Assembly (NCBI RefSeq): GCF_001722335.1
Contig: NZ_MIHA01000004.1
Location: 248,001-312,000 of the forward strand
DNA: 64,000 nt
Reading direction: 5' to 3'
DNA from: Mycolicibacterium flavescens
Lineage (GTDB): Bacteria; Actinomycetota; Actinomycetes; Mycobacteriales; Mycobacteriaceae
This document shows positions 30,727-40,933 of this stretch, piece by piece (position 1 is the first letter of the stretch; each line of letters starts with the position of its first letter). The translations under genes and the position numbers were made by a program. Under the pieces are notes generated by a model. The model ran no database searches, was not told the DNA's origin, and saw only the letters and a list, made by a program, of their open reading frames with translations.

Positions 30727-31620
30727 ATGGTGGCGCGCGACTGCAGCCGGGTGTGCGTGGTGGGCAGCGTCAACGCCGATCTGACGTTCTCCGTGGCGGC
30801 GCTGCCGCGGCCCGGCCAGACCGTGCTGGCGTCGAATCTCGCGGTCGCACCAGGCGGCAAGGGCGGTAACCAGGCGGTCGCGGCGGCCAGGGCGGGCGCG
30901 ACGGTGCAGTTGGTCGCCGCGCTCGGTGACGACGCTGCCGCCGCCGGATTGCGCGAGCACCTCGCGGGCAACGGGATCGGCCTCGACGGTGTGGTCACGG
31001 TGCCCGGTCCCAGCGGCACGGCCGCCATCGTCGTCGACGCCGGTGCCGAGAACACGATCGTGGTCGCGCCGGGGGCGAACGCGTCGCTGCGCGTCGACGC
31101 GCCCGAACTGCGCGCCGTCATCGCCGGCAGCGACGTCGTGCTGATGCAACTGGAGATCCCGATGACGACGGTGCTCGCGGCCGCCGAGGTGGCGCGCGCG
31201 GCCGGTGCGGTCGTCGTCGTCAACGCCTCCCCCACCGGTGCGCGACCGCACGAGCTGCTGGCCCTGTCCCGCCTGGTCGACGTCGTCGTCGTCAACGAGG
31301 CCGAGGCCGGCGAATGGCATTGGCCGGTACCGCATCTGGTGATCACCCGCGGTGCGCGCGGGGCCAGTTACCTCGGTGACGGGGAACGCTTCGACGTGCC
31401 GGCCCCGGCGGTGCGGGCGGTGGACACCACCGGCGCGGGCGACGTGTTCGCCGGCGTGCTGACGGCCGCCTGGCGCTCTGGCCACGAGATCGCGCTGCGG
31501 CGGGCCTGCGCGGCGGCGGCGCTGTCGACGCTGGTGCCCGGCGCCGGCGACTGCGCACCGTACGCCGACGCCATCGACGACGCTGTATCGGAACCGAACC
31601 AACCAGAAAGGCACCTATGA
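30727..31620 (+). CDS. rbsK: Ribokinase-like PfkB carbohydrate kinase
   Basis: A 297-residue PfkB-family sugar kinase, orthologue by position of Rv2436. The N-terminal motif [12 protein letters not shown] binds ribose-like sugars and the C-terminal [11 protein letters not shown] holds the catalytic Asp and anion hole. Ribose as substrate is likely but unproven. Its stop overlaps the next start as ATGA, coupling it to an enoyl-CoA hydratase-family gene. Confidence 0.88.
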   Translation: MVARDCSRVCVVGSVNADLTFSVAALPRPGQTVLASNLAVAPGGKGGNQAVAAARAGATVQLVAALGDDAAAAGLREHLAGNGIGLDGVVTVPGPSGTAAIVVDAGAENTIVVAPGANASLRVDAPELRAVIAGSDVVLMQLEIPMTTVLAAAEVARAAGAVVVVNASPTGARPHELLALSRLVDVVVVNEAEAGEWHWPVPHLVITRGARGASYLGDGERFDVPAPAVRAVDTTGAGDVFAGVLTAAWRSGHEIALRRACAAAALSTLVPGAGDCAPYADAIDDAVSEPNQPERHL

Positions 31621-32453
31621 CAGCCGCCGACCCGACGACGACCGCCCCCCGACCCCCCGACGGTGACTGGCTGGGCACGCCGTACCTGAAGTTCAGCCGC
31701 GAGGGCGCGTTCGGTGTGTGCCGCCTGGACCGGCCGCAGGCGCGTAACGCGATGACGCCTGCGATGTACTTCGGGATCCGCTACGCGGTGCGCCACGTCG
31801 ACGCCGACCCGGACCTGGCCGGTCTGCTGATCACCGGCACCGGTGACGTGTTCGCCCCGGGCGGGGACATGGGCGGCGGTGACGGCAGCGACGACTGGCT
31901 GACATTCGGCTCGGCGCTGGGCATGGACGTGACCCCGTTCGAGACGCTGCGCCAGTCGGTCAAGCCGGTGGTGGCCGCGGTCAACGGGCTGTGCCAGGGC
32001 GGCGGGCTGCAGATCGCGCTGTGCAGCGATATTGCGGTGGTCAGCGACCGCGCCACGTTCCGGGTGCCCGAGTTGCTGCGCGGCATCGCCGACACGTACT
32101 ACAGCCAGATGCTGACGCGGCTGATCGGGCCGGTGCGCACCCGCGACCTGATGTTCACCGGGCGCACGCTGAGCGCGCAGGAGGCCTACGAGTGGGGCAT
32201 GGTGGCTCGCGTCGTGCCGCACGACGAGCTTCTCGACACGGCCCGCGAGGTGCTCACCCAGTGCAGCCGCACCGCGCCGGGCGCCCGCGGGGTGATCAAG
32301 TCGAACATCGACAACTACCTCGGCCTGTACGACCGCATCGGCATGCAGGCCAGCCTGTCGGCGCCCGAGGTGGTCGAGGGGTTCCGGGCGTTCAAGGAGC
32401 GCCGCTCCCCCGAGTGGGTGCATCCCGACCTGCGCATCGACGGCCGCCTCTAG
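31617..32453 (+). CDS. Enoyl-CoA hydratase/isomerase-family protein
   Basis: A 278-residue crotonase-fold protein. The oxyanion-hole regions are GDVFAPGGDMGGG and NGLCQGGGLQIALCSDI. The usual PGAGGT stretch after the first catalytic Glu is replaced by ADTYYSQ (PELLRGIADTYYSQ), so the reaction may differ from hydration. The start is the ATG at 31617 with GAAAGG upstream, overlapping rbsK by four bases. Biochemical role unknown. Confidence 0.85.
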   Translation: MTAADPTTTAPRPPDGDWLGTPYLKFSREGAFGVCRLDRPQARNAMTPAMYFGIRYAVRHVDADPDLAGLLITGTGDVFAPGGDMGGGDGSDDWLTFGSALGMDVTPFETLRQSVKPVVAAVNGLCQGGGLQIALCSDIAVVSDRATFRVPELLRGIADTYYSQMLTRLIGPVRTRDLMFTGRTLSAQEAYEWGMVARVVPHDELLDTAREVLTQCSRTAPGARGVIKSNIDNYLGLYDRIGMQASLSAPEVVEGFRAFKERRSPEWVHPDLRIDGRL

Positions 32454-32529
32454 AGGCGCGATTTCGGTGCGCTACCAGTCGGTGAGCGATCGGTAACGCC
32501 CCCAAACCGCGACATAACGGTTCAAGGTT

Positions 32530-32543
32530 AGCTGAATTCAGCT
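32530..32543 (+). promoter_or_regulatory. Operator of the CmtR-like gene
   Basis: Perfect palindrome AGCTGAATTCAGCT ending seven bases before a TACTGT -10 box (32551-32556). That box is seven bases before the ATG at 32564. The palindrome covers the expected -35 region, so bound repressor would exclude RNA polymerase. Confidence 0.6.
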
Positions 32544-32563
32544 GAGGATGTACTGTCTACCGC

Positions 32564-32893
32564 ATGCAGACAGTCACCCACAGCGACGCGCTGTCGCGTT
32601 TCGGTTGCGCGTTGTCCGATCCGACCCGCGCGGAGATCCTGCTGATGCTGCGCGACGGGTCCGGCTACCCCGCCGAGATGGCCGACAAGATCGGCGTCTC
32701 GCGGCAGATCCTGTCCAACCACCTGGCGTGCCTGCGGGGCTGCGGGCTGGTCGTCACGCACCCCGAGGGCCGTCGCACCCGCTACGAACTGTCCGACCGG
32801 CGCATCGCCCACGCCCTCGACGACCTCGTCGGACTGGTGCTCGACGTGGACCCGGCCTGCTGCCCGGCCAGCGCCGAGGACGCGTGCTGCTGA
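32564..32893 (+). CDS. CmtR-like ArsR/SmtB metal sensor
   Basis: A 109-residue ArsR/SmtB repressor close to the Cd/Pb sensor CmtR. The recognition helix region is SRQILSNHLACLRGCGLVV; its Cys 56 and Cys 60 match CmtR metal ligands Cys57 and Cys61, and the C-terminal DPACCP can supply the third (Cys102 in CmtR). An extra Cys pair ends the protein (DACC). It is leaderless by promoter spacing and overlaps the transporter gene by one base (TGATG). Confidence 0.85.
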   Translation: MQTVTHSDALSRFGCALSDPTRAEILLMLRDGSGYPAEMADKIGVSRQILSNHLACLRGCGLVVTHPEGRRTRYELSDRRIAHALDDLVGLVLDVDPACCPASAEDACC

Positions 32894-33495
32894 TGACGGC
32901 GCCCACCCGGCGCGCTGTGCTCGCCCGGCGCATCCGGTTGCTGGTCGCGGCGACGATCACCTACAACGTGGTCGAGGCGGTCGTGGCGCTGGCCGAAGGC
33001 GCCCGCGTCTCGTCGGCGGCGCTCGTCGGGTTCGGACTGGACTCGGTCGTCGAGATCGCGTCGGCGGCCGCTGTGGCGTGGCAGTTCTCCGCGCGCGACC
33101 CGGAGACGCGCGAGAAGACCGCGCTGCGGTTCATCGCGTTCTCGTTCTTCGCGCTGGCCGCCTACGTCACCGTCGACGCGCTGCTGGCGCTGACCGGCCG
33201 CGGTGAAGCCGAGCCGTCCGTCATCGGCATCGTGATCGCGGCGCTGAGCCTGGCGATCATGCCCGCCCTGTCGTTGGCGCAACGACGCGCGGGCCGCGAA
33301 TTCGGTTCCGCCTCAGCGGTCGCCGATTCCAAGCAGACGCTGCTGTGCACCTACCTGTCGGCGATCCTGCTGGCGGGCCTGGTGCTCAACAGCCTGTTCG
33401 GCTGGTCGTGGGCCGATCCGGTCGCGGCGCTCGGCATCGCCGCCATCGCCGTCCGTGAAGGCGTCAACGCGTGGCGCGGCGACCCGTGCTGCTGA
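32893..33495 (+). CDS. CDF-like cation transporter
   Basis: A 200-residue membrane protein with six predicted helices of the cation efflux type but no long cytoplasmic C-domain. The metal-site-like Asp/Glu are in GLDSVVEIASA (helix 2), with DSKQTLLCTYLSA and WADPVAALG later. It ends in DPCC. Being coupled to a CmtR-like sensor, it most likely exports Cd, Pb or Zn; the metal is inferred. Confidence 0.8.
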   Translation: MTAPTRRAVLARRIRLLVAATITYNVVEAVVALAEGARVSSAALVGFGLDSVVEIASAAAVAWQFSARDPETREKTALRFIAFSFFALAAYVTVDALLALTGRGEAEPSVIGIVIAALSLAIMPALSLAQRRAGREFGSASAVADSKQTLLCTYLSAILLAGLVLNSLFGWSWADPVAALGIAAIAVREGVNAWRGDPCC

Positions 33496-33509
33496 TCCAG
33501 GGAGGTCTC

Positions 33510-34118
33510 ATGATGCCCATCGTCGCCCTCACGCTGTTCGTGGTGTTCGCTGTGCTCGGATTCGGTTGGCGCAGTTGGCAACAGAAACGCCGCACCGGGT
33601 CGACCGGGTTCCGCGGTGTCAGCGGCGCGCCGTGGTCTGCGGAGTGGTTGGCCGGCGTCGGTTTTGTCGTGGCGATGGCCGCCGCGCTGGCCGCTCCGAT
33701 CCTGCAGCTCGCCGGCGTGGTGCATCCGCTGGTCGACAGCCCGGTCCTCAACGTCGCCGGGGTTGCGGTGGCGGTCACGGGGATCGCCGCGACGCTGTAC
33801 GCGCAGGTCGACATGGGCGAATCCTGGCGGATCGGGGTCGACGCCGCGGAGACGACGACGCTGGTGCGCCGCGGGGTGTTCGGCTGGGTGCGCAACCCGA
33901 TCTTCACCGCGATGCTGGTGTTCGCGGCGGGGCTGACGCTCCTCACGCCGAATCCCGTTGCCGTCGCCGGGTTCGCGCTACTGGTGGCGACGATCGAAGC
34001 GCAGGTGCGCATCGTCGAGGAGCCCTACCTGCTCACGACGCACGGCGACGACTACCGCGACTACCTCGCGACCGTCGGCCGGTTCGTGCCCGGGGTCGGA
34101 CGCGTGGTTTCGGTGTAG
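33510..34118 (+). CDS. ICMT/PEMT-type membrane methyltransferase, Rv2437-like
   Basis: A 202-residue membrane protein of the isoprenylcysteine carboxyl methyltransferase-like family. Four or five helices are followed by the SAM-site motifs VRRGVFGWVRNPIFTAM and VEEPYLLTTHGDDYRDYLATVGRFVPG. The ATG at 33510 follows GGGAGG by about four bases; the next codon is also ATG with better spacing. It lies 14 bases after the transporter. The methyl acceptor is unknown. Confidence 0.8.
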   Translation: MMPIVALTLFVVFAVLGFGWRSWQQKRRTGSTGFRGVSGAPWSAEWLAGVGFVVAMAAALAAPILQLAGVVHPLVDSPVLNVAGVAVAVTGIAATLYAQVDMGESWRIGVDAAETTTLVRRGVFGWVRNPIFTAMLVFAAGLTLLTPNPVAVAGFALLVATIEAQVRIVEEPYLLTTHGDDYRDYLATVGRFVPGVGRVVSV

Positions 34119-34152
34119 TTGGTGGCGCTGACCGCATCCAACTACACCGAAA
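34108..34152. terminator. Perfect 15-bp inverted repeat, bidirectional terminator
   Basis: TTTCGGTGTAGTTGG (34108-34122) pairs perfectly with 34138-34152 around a 15-base loop. The left arm contains the stop codon of the methyltransferase gene (34116-34118) and the right arm ends one base before the nadE stop, so it serves both convergent genes. Confidence 0.65.
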
Positions 34153-36195
34153 TCACTCCTCGGGGATCTCGCGTTCGATCTCGTCGAGCCAGGTGCGGGC
34201 CGACATGTCCGACGGGGCGCGCCAGTCACCACGCGGCGACAGCGACCCACCGTGCGACACCTTCGGCCCGTTGGGCACCGCCGATCGCTTGAACTGCGCA
34301 AACGAGTAGTACCGTTGCGCGAACACTTGCAGCCAGTGCCGAATCTCCTTGAGCGAGTACGACGGCCGCTTGTCGTCCGGATAGCCCGGCGGCCACTGAC
34401 CGCGCTCGGCGTCGCTCCACGCGTGCCAGGCCAGAAACGCCACCTTCGACGGCCGGAACCCGAACCGCAGCACCTGGAACAGTGAGAAGTCCTGCAGCAC
34501 ATACGGTCCGACCTTGGACTCGCTGCTCTGGATCTCCTCGTCCTCGCCGGCGGGCACCAGTTCCGGGGAGATCTCGGTGTCGAGCACCGACTGCAGGACC
34601 TCGTTGACCGCATCATCGAACTGCCCTGACGTGATCACCCAGCGGATCAGGTGCTGGATCAACGTTTTCGGTACACCGCCGTTGACGTTGTAGTGCGACA
34701 TCTGGTCACCGACGCCGTACGTCGACCAGCCGAGCGCCAGCTCGGACAGATCCCCGGTGCCCAGTACGATCCCGCCGTGCTGATTGGCCAGCCGGAACAG
34801 GTAATCGGTGCGCAGACCGGCCTGCACGTTCTCGAAGGTGACGTCGTAGACCTTCTCGCCGCGGCCGAACGGGTGGTCCATGTTCTCCAGCATCAGCTGC
34901 GCGGTGGACTTGATGTCGAGTTCGGTGAACGTCACGCCCAGCGCCTCGGCCAACCGCAGCGCGTTGCCCTTGGTCCGGTCACCGGTGGCGAACCCCGGCA
35001 TCGTGTAGGCCAGAATGTCGCTGCGGGGCCGCTGTTCGCGGTCCATGGCCCGGGCCGCGACGATCAGCGCGTGTGTGGAGTCCAGGCCGCCGGACAGCCC
35101 CAGCACGATCTTGGGATAGTTCAGCGCCCGCAGCCGCTGCTCAAGGCCGGACACCTGGATGCTGTAGGCCTCGTAGCAATCCTGTTCCAGCCGTTGGGCA
35201 TCCGACGGCACGAACGGGAACCGCTCGATGTGGCGCAGCAGCCCGACGTCGCCGGCCGGCGGGTCGAGCACGAACTCCACCCGACGGAACTCGTCGGTGC
35301 TCGCACCGTGATGCCTGCGGTTGTCGTCGAACGTGCCCATCCGGAGGCGTTCGGCGCGAATCAATTCCAGGTCGACGTCGGCGACCGAGCGTCGCTCCCC
35401 CTTCGGGAACCGCTCGGACTGCGCGAGGCATTCGCCGTTCTCCCAGATCATCGTCTGCCCGTCCCACGCGAGGTCGGTGGTCGACTCGCCCTCCCCCGCC
35501 GCGGCGTAGACGTAGGCCGCCAGGCAGCGCGCCGACGCCGAACGCGCCAGCAGGCAGCGGTCTTCGGACCGGCCGATGGTGATCGGGCTGCCGGACAGGT
35601 TGGCCAGCACCGTCGCCCCGGCCAGCGCCGCCGACGCGCTCGGCGGGATCGGCACGAACATGTCCTCACAGATCTCGACGTGCAGTACGAAGCCCGGCAT
35701 GTCGGTGGCGGTGAACAGCAGATCCGGGCCGAACGGCACGTCCGCGCCGCCCATCCGGATCGAGCCGCGCACGTCGTCACCCGGCGCCATCTGGCGGCGC
35801 TCGTAGAACTCGCGGTAGGTCGGCAGGTAGGACTTGGGCGCGACGCCGAGCAGCCGGCCGCGATGGATCACCACGGCGGTGTTGTAGATCCGGTGCCGGT
35901 AGCGCAGCGGGGCGCCGATCACCAGCACCGGCATCAGGTCGGCGGACGCGGCGACGACGTCGAGCACGGCGTCCTCGACCGCGTCGAGCAGCGCGTCCTG
36001 CATCACGATGTCCTCGATCGAGTACCCCGACAGCGTCAGCTCCGGGAACACCGCCAGCGCGACGTTGTCGTCGTGGCAGGCCTTCGCCATGCGCAGCACC
36101 GATTCGGCGTTGGCGCGCGGATCGGCCAGCGTCGTGTGATGCGTGCAGGCGGCGACCCGAACGAACCCGTGCCGGTACGCCGAATAGAAATCCAT
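34153..36195 (-). CDS. nadE: Glutamine-dependent NAD+ synthetase
   Basis: NadE amidates deamido-NAD to NAD using glutamine and ATP. It has 680 residues, the long two-domain form. The nitrilase-type glutaminase domain has Glu 52, Lys 121 and Cys 176 (PELTLSGY, PKSYLPTY, EICEDMF). The synthetase domain has the PP-loop LGLSGGLDST. Orthologue of Rv2438c. The gene is divergent from a cysteine hydrolase gene only 43 bases away. Confidence 0.96.
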   Translation of the reverse strand: MDFYSAYRHGFVRVAACTHHTTLADPRANAESVLRMAKACHDDNVALAVFPELTLSGYSIEDIVMQDALLDAVEDAVLDVVAASADLMPVLVIGAPLRYRHRIYNTAVVIHRGRLLGVAPKSYLPTYREFYERRQMAPGDDVRGSIRMGGADVPFGPDLLFTATDMPGFVLHVEICEDMFVPIPPSASAALAGATVLANLSGSPITIGRSEDRCLLARSASARCLAAYVYAAAGEGESTTDLAWDGQTMIWENGECLAQSERFPKGERRSVADVDLELIRAERLRMGTFDDNRRHHGASTDEFRRVEFVLDPPAGDVGLLRHIERFPFVPSDAQRLEQDCYEAYSIQVSGLEQRLRALNYPKIVLGLSGGLDSTHALIVAARAMDREQRPRSDILAYTMPGFATGDRTKGNALRLAEALGVTFTELDIKSTAQLMLENMDHPFGRGEKVYDVTFENVQAGLRTDYLFRLANQHGGIVLGTGDLSELALGWSTYGVGDQMSHYNVNGGVPKTLIQHLIRWVITSGQFDDAVNEVLQSVLDTEISPELVPAGEDEEIQSSESKVGPYVLQDFSLFQVLRFGFRPSKVAFLAWHAWSDAERGQWPPGYPDDKRPSYSLKEIRHWLQVFAQRYYSFAQFKRSAVPNGPKVSHGGSLSPRGDWRAPSDMSARTWLDEIEREIPEE

Positions 36196-36238
36196 GCCTC
36201 ATTGTTGCCCGAAAACAGAACCGGGTATGCAGGAGCCC

Positions 36239-36778
<540 letters not shown>

Positions 36779-36805
36779 GTTTCGGCGGCCGGTGAACCGA
36801 CCGCC

Positions 36806-36811
36806 TACCCT
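36806..36811 (+). promoter_or_regulatory. -10 box of the sirtuin gene
   Basis: TACCCT, seven bases before the GTG at 36819; supports that start over the GTG at 36792. Confidence 0.45.
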
Positions 36812-36818
36812 GGACACG

Positions 36819-37655
36819 GTGGAATCTCCGGAACTGATCGCGCTGCTGCGCGGGCGCCGCGTCGCGGTACTCACCGGCGCGGGCATGTCCACCGACTCGG
36901 GCATCCCCGACTACCGCGGCCCGGACTCCCCGCCGAGCAACCCGATGACGATCCAGCAGTTCACCTCCGATGCGGTGTTCCGGCAGCGGTACTGGGCCCG
37001 CAACCACGTCGGCTGGCGCCACATGGACGACAAGATGCCCAACGCCGGGCACCGCGCACTGGCCATGCTGGAACGTGCCGGCGTCGTCACCGGCCTGATC
37101 ACCCAGAACGTCGACCTGCTGCACACCAAGGCCGGCAGCCAGGCGGTGGTGGACCTGCACGGAACGTACGCGCGGGTGATGTGTCTGCACTGCGGTCACG
37201 CGATGTCACGCGCGGCGCTGCACGACCTGCTCACCGCCGCCAATCCGGGCTTTCTGGAACGCGCCGAGGCCGTCGGCGCCATCGCGGTCGCCCCCGACGC
37301 GGACGCCAGACTCGAGGACACCTCCCAGTTCCGCGTGGTCGACTGCCCGGGCTGCGGCGGCATGCTCAAACCCGACATCGTCTACTTCGGCGACAGCGTC
37401 CCCAAAGCCCGCGTGGCGCAGGCCTATTCGATGGTCGACGACGCCGATGCGCTGCTCGTCGCGGGCTCGTCGCTGACCGTGTACTCCGGATACCGGTTCG
37501 TCAAGCACGCCGCGGCGACGGGGAAGCCGGTCGCGATCATCAACCGGGGGCCCACCCGCGGCGACGACCTGGCCACGGTCAAGGTCGACAACGGTTGCTC
37601 GCCGATGCTGGCGTTGTTGGCCGACGAACTGCCCGAAGTCGCGGCATCGGCTTGA
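36819..37655 (+). CDS. Sir2-family NAD-dependent protein deacylase
   Basis: A 278-residue sirtuin that removes acyl groups from lysines, consuming NAD and releasing nicotinamide. NAD motifs GAGMSTDSGIPDYRG and TQNVDLLHTKAG, the catalytic His in DLHGT and two zinc Cys pairs (CLHC and CPGC) are all present. The Cys pairs are separated by an insertion of roughly 50 residues, longer than in CobB types. GTG 36819 fits a leaderless start; GTG 36792 is possible. Targets unknown. Confidence 0.88.
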   Translation: MESPELIALLRGRRVAVLTGAGMSTDSGIPDYRGPDSPPSNPMTIQQFTSDAVFRQRYWARNHVGWRHMDDKMPNAGHRALAMLERAGVVTGLITQNVDLLHTKAGSQAVVDLHGTYARVMCLHCGHAMSRAALHDLLTAANPGFLERAEAVGAIAVAPDADARLEDTSQFRVVDCPGCGGMLKPDIVYFGDSVPKARVAQAYSMVDDADALLVAGSSLTVYSGYRFVKHAAATGKPVAIINRGPTRGDDLATVKVDNGCSPMLALLADELPEVAASA

Positions 37656-37663
37656 ATGGCGGC

Positions 37664-38332
37664 GTGACGACAACCTCAGACGACGCGTCGTGGCTGCAGG
37701 CACTGCTGGACCGCCGCAGACCCGATCCCGGCCCGGTCACCGGGCGGTGGGCGCTCGGCGTCGGCGACATGATCGCCGAGCACTCGCTGGTCCCCAACCG
37801 GTTGCGCGGCCTGGTGCGCAAGCTCAACCACTTCGGCGGGGTGGCCATCAGCGAGGAGGGCGTCGAGTTCGACGGTGACTCCGTCGAATGGGCCGACGTG
37901 GAGGAGATCCGCACCCGCAGCCTGATCGAGTACCTGTTCACCGGCGGCGTCGACAAGCAGGTCGACAAGTTGCCGCTGCCGTGGTTCCCGTTCCGCCGCA
38001 AGGTGATCGGCGCTGTCTCGCGGGCCGCGCTGACGCTGCTGCTGGCCGCGGCCAAACAGCAGCTCGACGGTGGCGCGCTGGAGATCCGGATCCCCGCCGA
38101 GGTGCGCTACGACGGGTTGTTGCGCACCCGCGAACTCTCGCCGGGCATGCTGGCCGCGGTGATCCTCGCCGACCCCGCGGTGCGCGGGTGCCTCGAGGCG
38201 ACGGCGCGCGCACATGACGTGGCGCTGCGTCCGGCCGACGACGACGTGATGGACGACGCCGACGAACGCGCCGAGCAGATCAAGGCGACTCTCAACGGGA
38301 TCGCCGCGCGTATCCAGTCGCTGGGTGGGTAG
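37664..38332 (+). CDS. Conserved protein of unknown function
   Basis: I recognise no family. The protein has 222 residues, is soluble, and starts with GTG at 37664, eight bases after the sirtuin stop, so it is probably in the same transcript. A central segment (WFPFRRKVIGAVSRAALTLLLAAAKQQ) could be an amphipathic or membrane-contacting helix. The C-terminus is acidic (PADDDVMDDADERAEQI). Codon use matches its neighbours. Confidence 0.7.
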   Translation: MTTTSDDASWLQALLDRRRPDPGPVTGRWALGVGDMIAEHSLVPNRLRGLVRKLNHFGGVAISEEGVEFDGDSVEWADVEEIRTRSLIEYLFTGGVDKQVDKLPLPWFPFRRKVIGAVSRAALTLLLAAAKQQLDGGALEIRIPAEVRYDGLLRTRELSPGMLAAVILADPAVRGCLEATARAHDVALRPADDDVMDDADERAEQIKATLNGIAARIQSLGG

Positions 38333-38347
38333 CCCGTCGAAACCGCC

Positions 38348-39448
38348 TCAGACGGCGACCAGGTCGTCGGCGTGTACTGCAGGTCGGCGCATCTCCGGCG
38401 GCAGATCCGACGTCGACCGGCCCAGCATGGTCGCCAGTTCGCCGCGGTCGTAGGCCACCACCCCGCGCGCGACCATCGTCGCGTCCTGAGCGCGCAACTC
38501 GACGACGTCGCCGCCGTAGAAGCGGCCCGACACCGCCGTGATACCGGCGGGCAGCAACGACCTACGTTGCTGGACAACAGCTTTCACCGCACCGTCGTCG
38601 AGGGTCAGCGCACCGGAGGCCTCCGCGGCGTAGCGCACCCAGAACCGCCGCGCCGACATCCGCTCGGGGCGGGGGGCGAACACCGTGCCCACCGACGCGT
38701 CGGCCAGCGCGGTGGCCGCATCCGCGGCGGCGGCCAGCAGCACCGGCACCCCGGCATCGGCGGCCAGCAGCGCCGACGACAGCTTCGAGGCCATGCCGCC
38801 GGTGCCCAGGCTGCTGCCCCGACCCGCCACCACCCCGTCGAGGTCCTCGGGTTGTGACACTTCGGGGATGAACCGCGCGTCGCCTTTCCGCGGATCCGCG
38901 TCGTAGAGCCCGTCGATGTCGGACAGCAGCACCAGCGCATCGGCGCCGACGAGATGCGCGACCAACGCCGAGAGCCGGTCGTTGTCGCCGAAGCGGATCT
39001 CGTTGGTGGCGACGGTGTCGTTCTCGTTGACGATCGCGACCGCGTGCAGCGCACGCAACCGGTCAAGGGTGCGCTGAGCGTTGGTGTGCTGCACCCGCAT
39101 CGAGATGTCGTGCGCGGTGAGCAGCACCTGGCCGACGGTGCGCTGATACCGGCCGAACGCCGCGCTCCAGGCGTTCACCAGCGCCACCTGCCCGACGCTG
39201 GCGGCGGCCTGTTTGGTGGCCAGGTCGGCGGGCCGCTTGGTCAGCCCCAGCGGTTCGATACCGGCCGCGATGGCACCGGAGGACACGATCACCACGTCGG
39301 AGCCGGACTTCATCCGCCGCTCGATCGCTTCGACCAGCGTGGCGAGCCGGCCCGCGTCGAACACGCCGGTCGGGGTGGTCAGCGCGGTGGTGCCGATCTT
39401 GACGACGACGCTGCGCGCCGAGCGGATCGCTTTGCGGTGCCGGCTCAC
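38348..39448 (-). CDS. proB: Glutamate 5-kinase
   Basis: ProB phosphorylates glutamate in the first step of proline synthesis. It has 366 residues: an amino-acid-kinase domain ([46 protein letters not shown]) followed by a C-terminal PUA domain from about residue 280. The GTG start overlaps the obg stop (GTGA), giving the order rplU-rpmA-obg-proB as in M. tuberculosis. Confidence 0.95.
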   Translation of the reverse strand: MSRHRKAIRSARSVVVKIGTTALTTPTGVFDAGRLATLVEAIERRMKSGSDVVIVSSGAIAAGIEPLGLTKRPADLATKQAAASVGQVALVNAWSAAFGRYQRTVGQVLLTAHDISMRVQHTNAQRTLDRLRALHAVAIVNENDTVATNEIRFGDNDRLSALVAHLVGADALVLLSDIDGLYDADPRKGDARFIPEVSQPEDLDGVVAGRGSSLGTGGMASKLSSALLAADAGVPVLLAAAADAATALADASVGTVFAPRPERMSARRFWVRYAAEASGALTLDDGAVKAVVQQRRSLLPAGITAVSGRFYGGDVVELRAQDATMVARGVVAYDRGELATMLGRSTSDLPPEMRRPAVHADDLVAV

Positions 39449-40911
39449 GACGCACCGCCGTCGTCGGCGCTCTCCGATCCGGGGCGCCGGCGTTCCCGTC
39501 GCGCGGCCTTGCGTTCGGCCGCGCCGACGCGGTCGGTCTGCTCGAGCCGCTGATCGGTGCCGCGACCCGACATCGGCGTGTCGACACCGGCGGGGGTCTG
39601 CGGTTCCCAGTCGAACGTCATGTCGCCGATGGTGACCGCGCAACCCGGGCGCGCGCCCTTCTTGAACAGCTCCTCTTCGACGCCGAGCCGGGCCAGCCGG
39701 TCGCCGAGATAGCCGACGGCCTCGTCGTTGTCGAAATCGGTTTGGGCCACCCACCGTTCGGGGCGCACCCCGCGCACCACGAAACCACCCTGGCCGTCGG
39801 ATTCGACGGAGAACCCGCTCTCGTCGACGGGCACGGGGCGGATGACGGGTCGACGCGGCACCACCGCGGGTTGGGCCTCGCGGTACGCCGACACCATCTC
39901 CCACAGCGCGAAGGTCAACTGCCGCAACCCTTCCCGGGTCACCGTCGACACCTCGAAGACCGGCCAGCCGTACCGGCGAGCGACCTCGTCGCGGACGAAC
40001 TCGGCCAGTTCGCGGGCGTCGGGCACGTCGATCTTGTTGAGCACCACCGCACGTGGGCGTTCGGCGAGATCGCCGAGCGTGGTGTCGCCCTGCAGCGTCG
40101 GGGTGTAGGCGGCCAGTTCGGCCTCCAGCGCGTCGATGTCGGAGATCGGGTCGCGTCCGGGCTCCAGCGTCGCGCAGTCCACCACGTGTGCGAGCACCGC
40201 GCAGCGTTCGATGTGGCGCAGGAAGTCCAAGCCGAGACCGCGGCCCTCCGAAGCGCCCGGGATCAGGCCCGGCACGTCGGCGACGGTGAACGTGTTGTCG
40301 CCGGCCGACACCACCCCGAGGTTGGGCGCCAGCGTGGTGAACGGGTAGTCGGCGATTTTCGGTTTGGCCGCCGAGATCACCGACACCAGCGAGGACTTGC
40401 CCGCCGACGGGAAGCCGACCAACCCGACGTCGGCAACGGTCTTGAGTTCCAGGGTGAGGTCGCGGACCTGCCCCTTCTCGCCGAGCAGCGCGAATCCGGG
40501 TGCTTTGCGGGCCCGCGACGCCAGCGCCGCGTTGCCCAGGCCGCCGCGTCCGCCGGCCGCCGCTTCGAACCGGGTGCCCGCACCGACGAGGTCGGCGAGC
40601 AGTCGGCCGTTCTCGTCGAGCACGACGGTGCCGTCGGGCACCTTGACCTCGAGGTCCGCGCCGGCCGCGCCGTCCCGGTTGCTTCCGGCGCCCTGCTTGC
40701 CGGACGGCGCGACGACGTGGGGATGGAAGTGGAAGTCGAGCAGCGTGTGCACCTGCGGGTCGACGACCAGAAAGACGCTGCCGCCGCGACCGCCGTTGCC
40801 GCCGTCGGGTCCACCGAGGGGTTTGAACTTCTCGCGGTGCACCGAGGCGCACCCGTTACCGCCGTTGCCGGCCCGCGCATGGATCACCACGCGGTCGACG
40901 AACCGGGGCAT
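39445..40911 (-). CDS. obg: Obg/CgtA ribosome-assembly GTPase
   Basis: Obg GTPase acting in 50S maturation and stress responses. The glycine-rich Obg domain is at residues 1-157 ([20 protein letters not shown]), the G domain follows ([19 protein letters not shown]) and the OCT domain lies at about residues 360-440. A basic, low-complexity tail ([16 protein letters not shown]) ends the 488-residue protein. GAAAGGAAG lies upstream of the ATG. Confidence 0.96.
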   Translation of the reverse strand: MPRFVDRVVIHARAGNGGNGCASVHREKFKPLGGPDGGNGGRGGSVFLVVDPQVHTLLDFHFHPHVVAPSGKQGAGSNRDGAAGADLEVKVPDGTVVLDENGRLLADLVGAGTRFEAAAGGRGGLGNAALASRARKAPGFALLGEKGQVRDLTLELKTVADVGLVGFPSAGKSSLVSVISAAKPKIADYPFTTLAPNLGVVSAGDNTFTVADVPGLIPGASEGRGLGLDFLRHIERCAVLAHVVDCATLEPGRDPISDIDALEAELAAYTPTLQGDTTLGDLAERPRAVVLNKIDVPDARELAEFVRDEVARRYGWPVFEVSTVTREGLRQLTFALWEMVSAYREAQPAVVPRRPVIRPVPVDESGFSVESDGQGGFVVRGVRPERWVAQTDFDNDEAVGYLGDRLARLGVEEELFKKGARPGCAVTIGDMTFDWEPQTPAGVDTPMSGRGTDQRLEQTDRVGAAERKAARRERRRPGSESADDGGAS

Positions 40912-40933
40912 CGAACTTCCTTTCGGTGACGAG

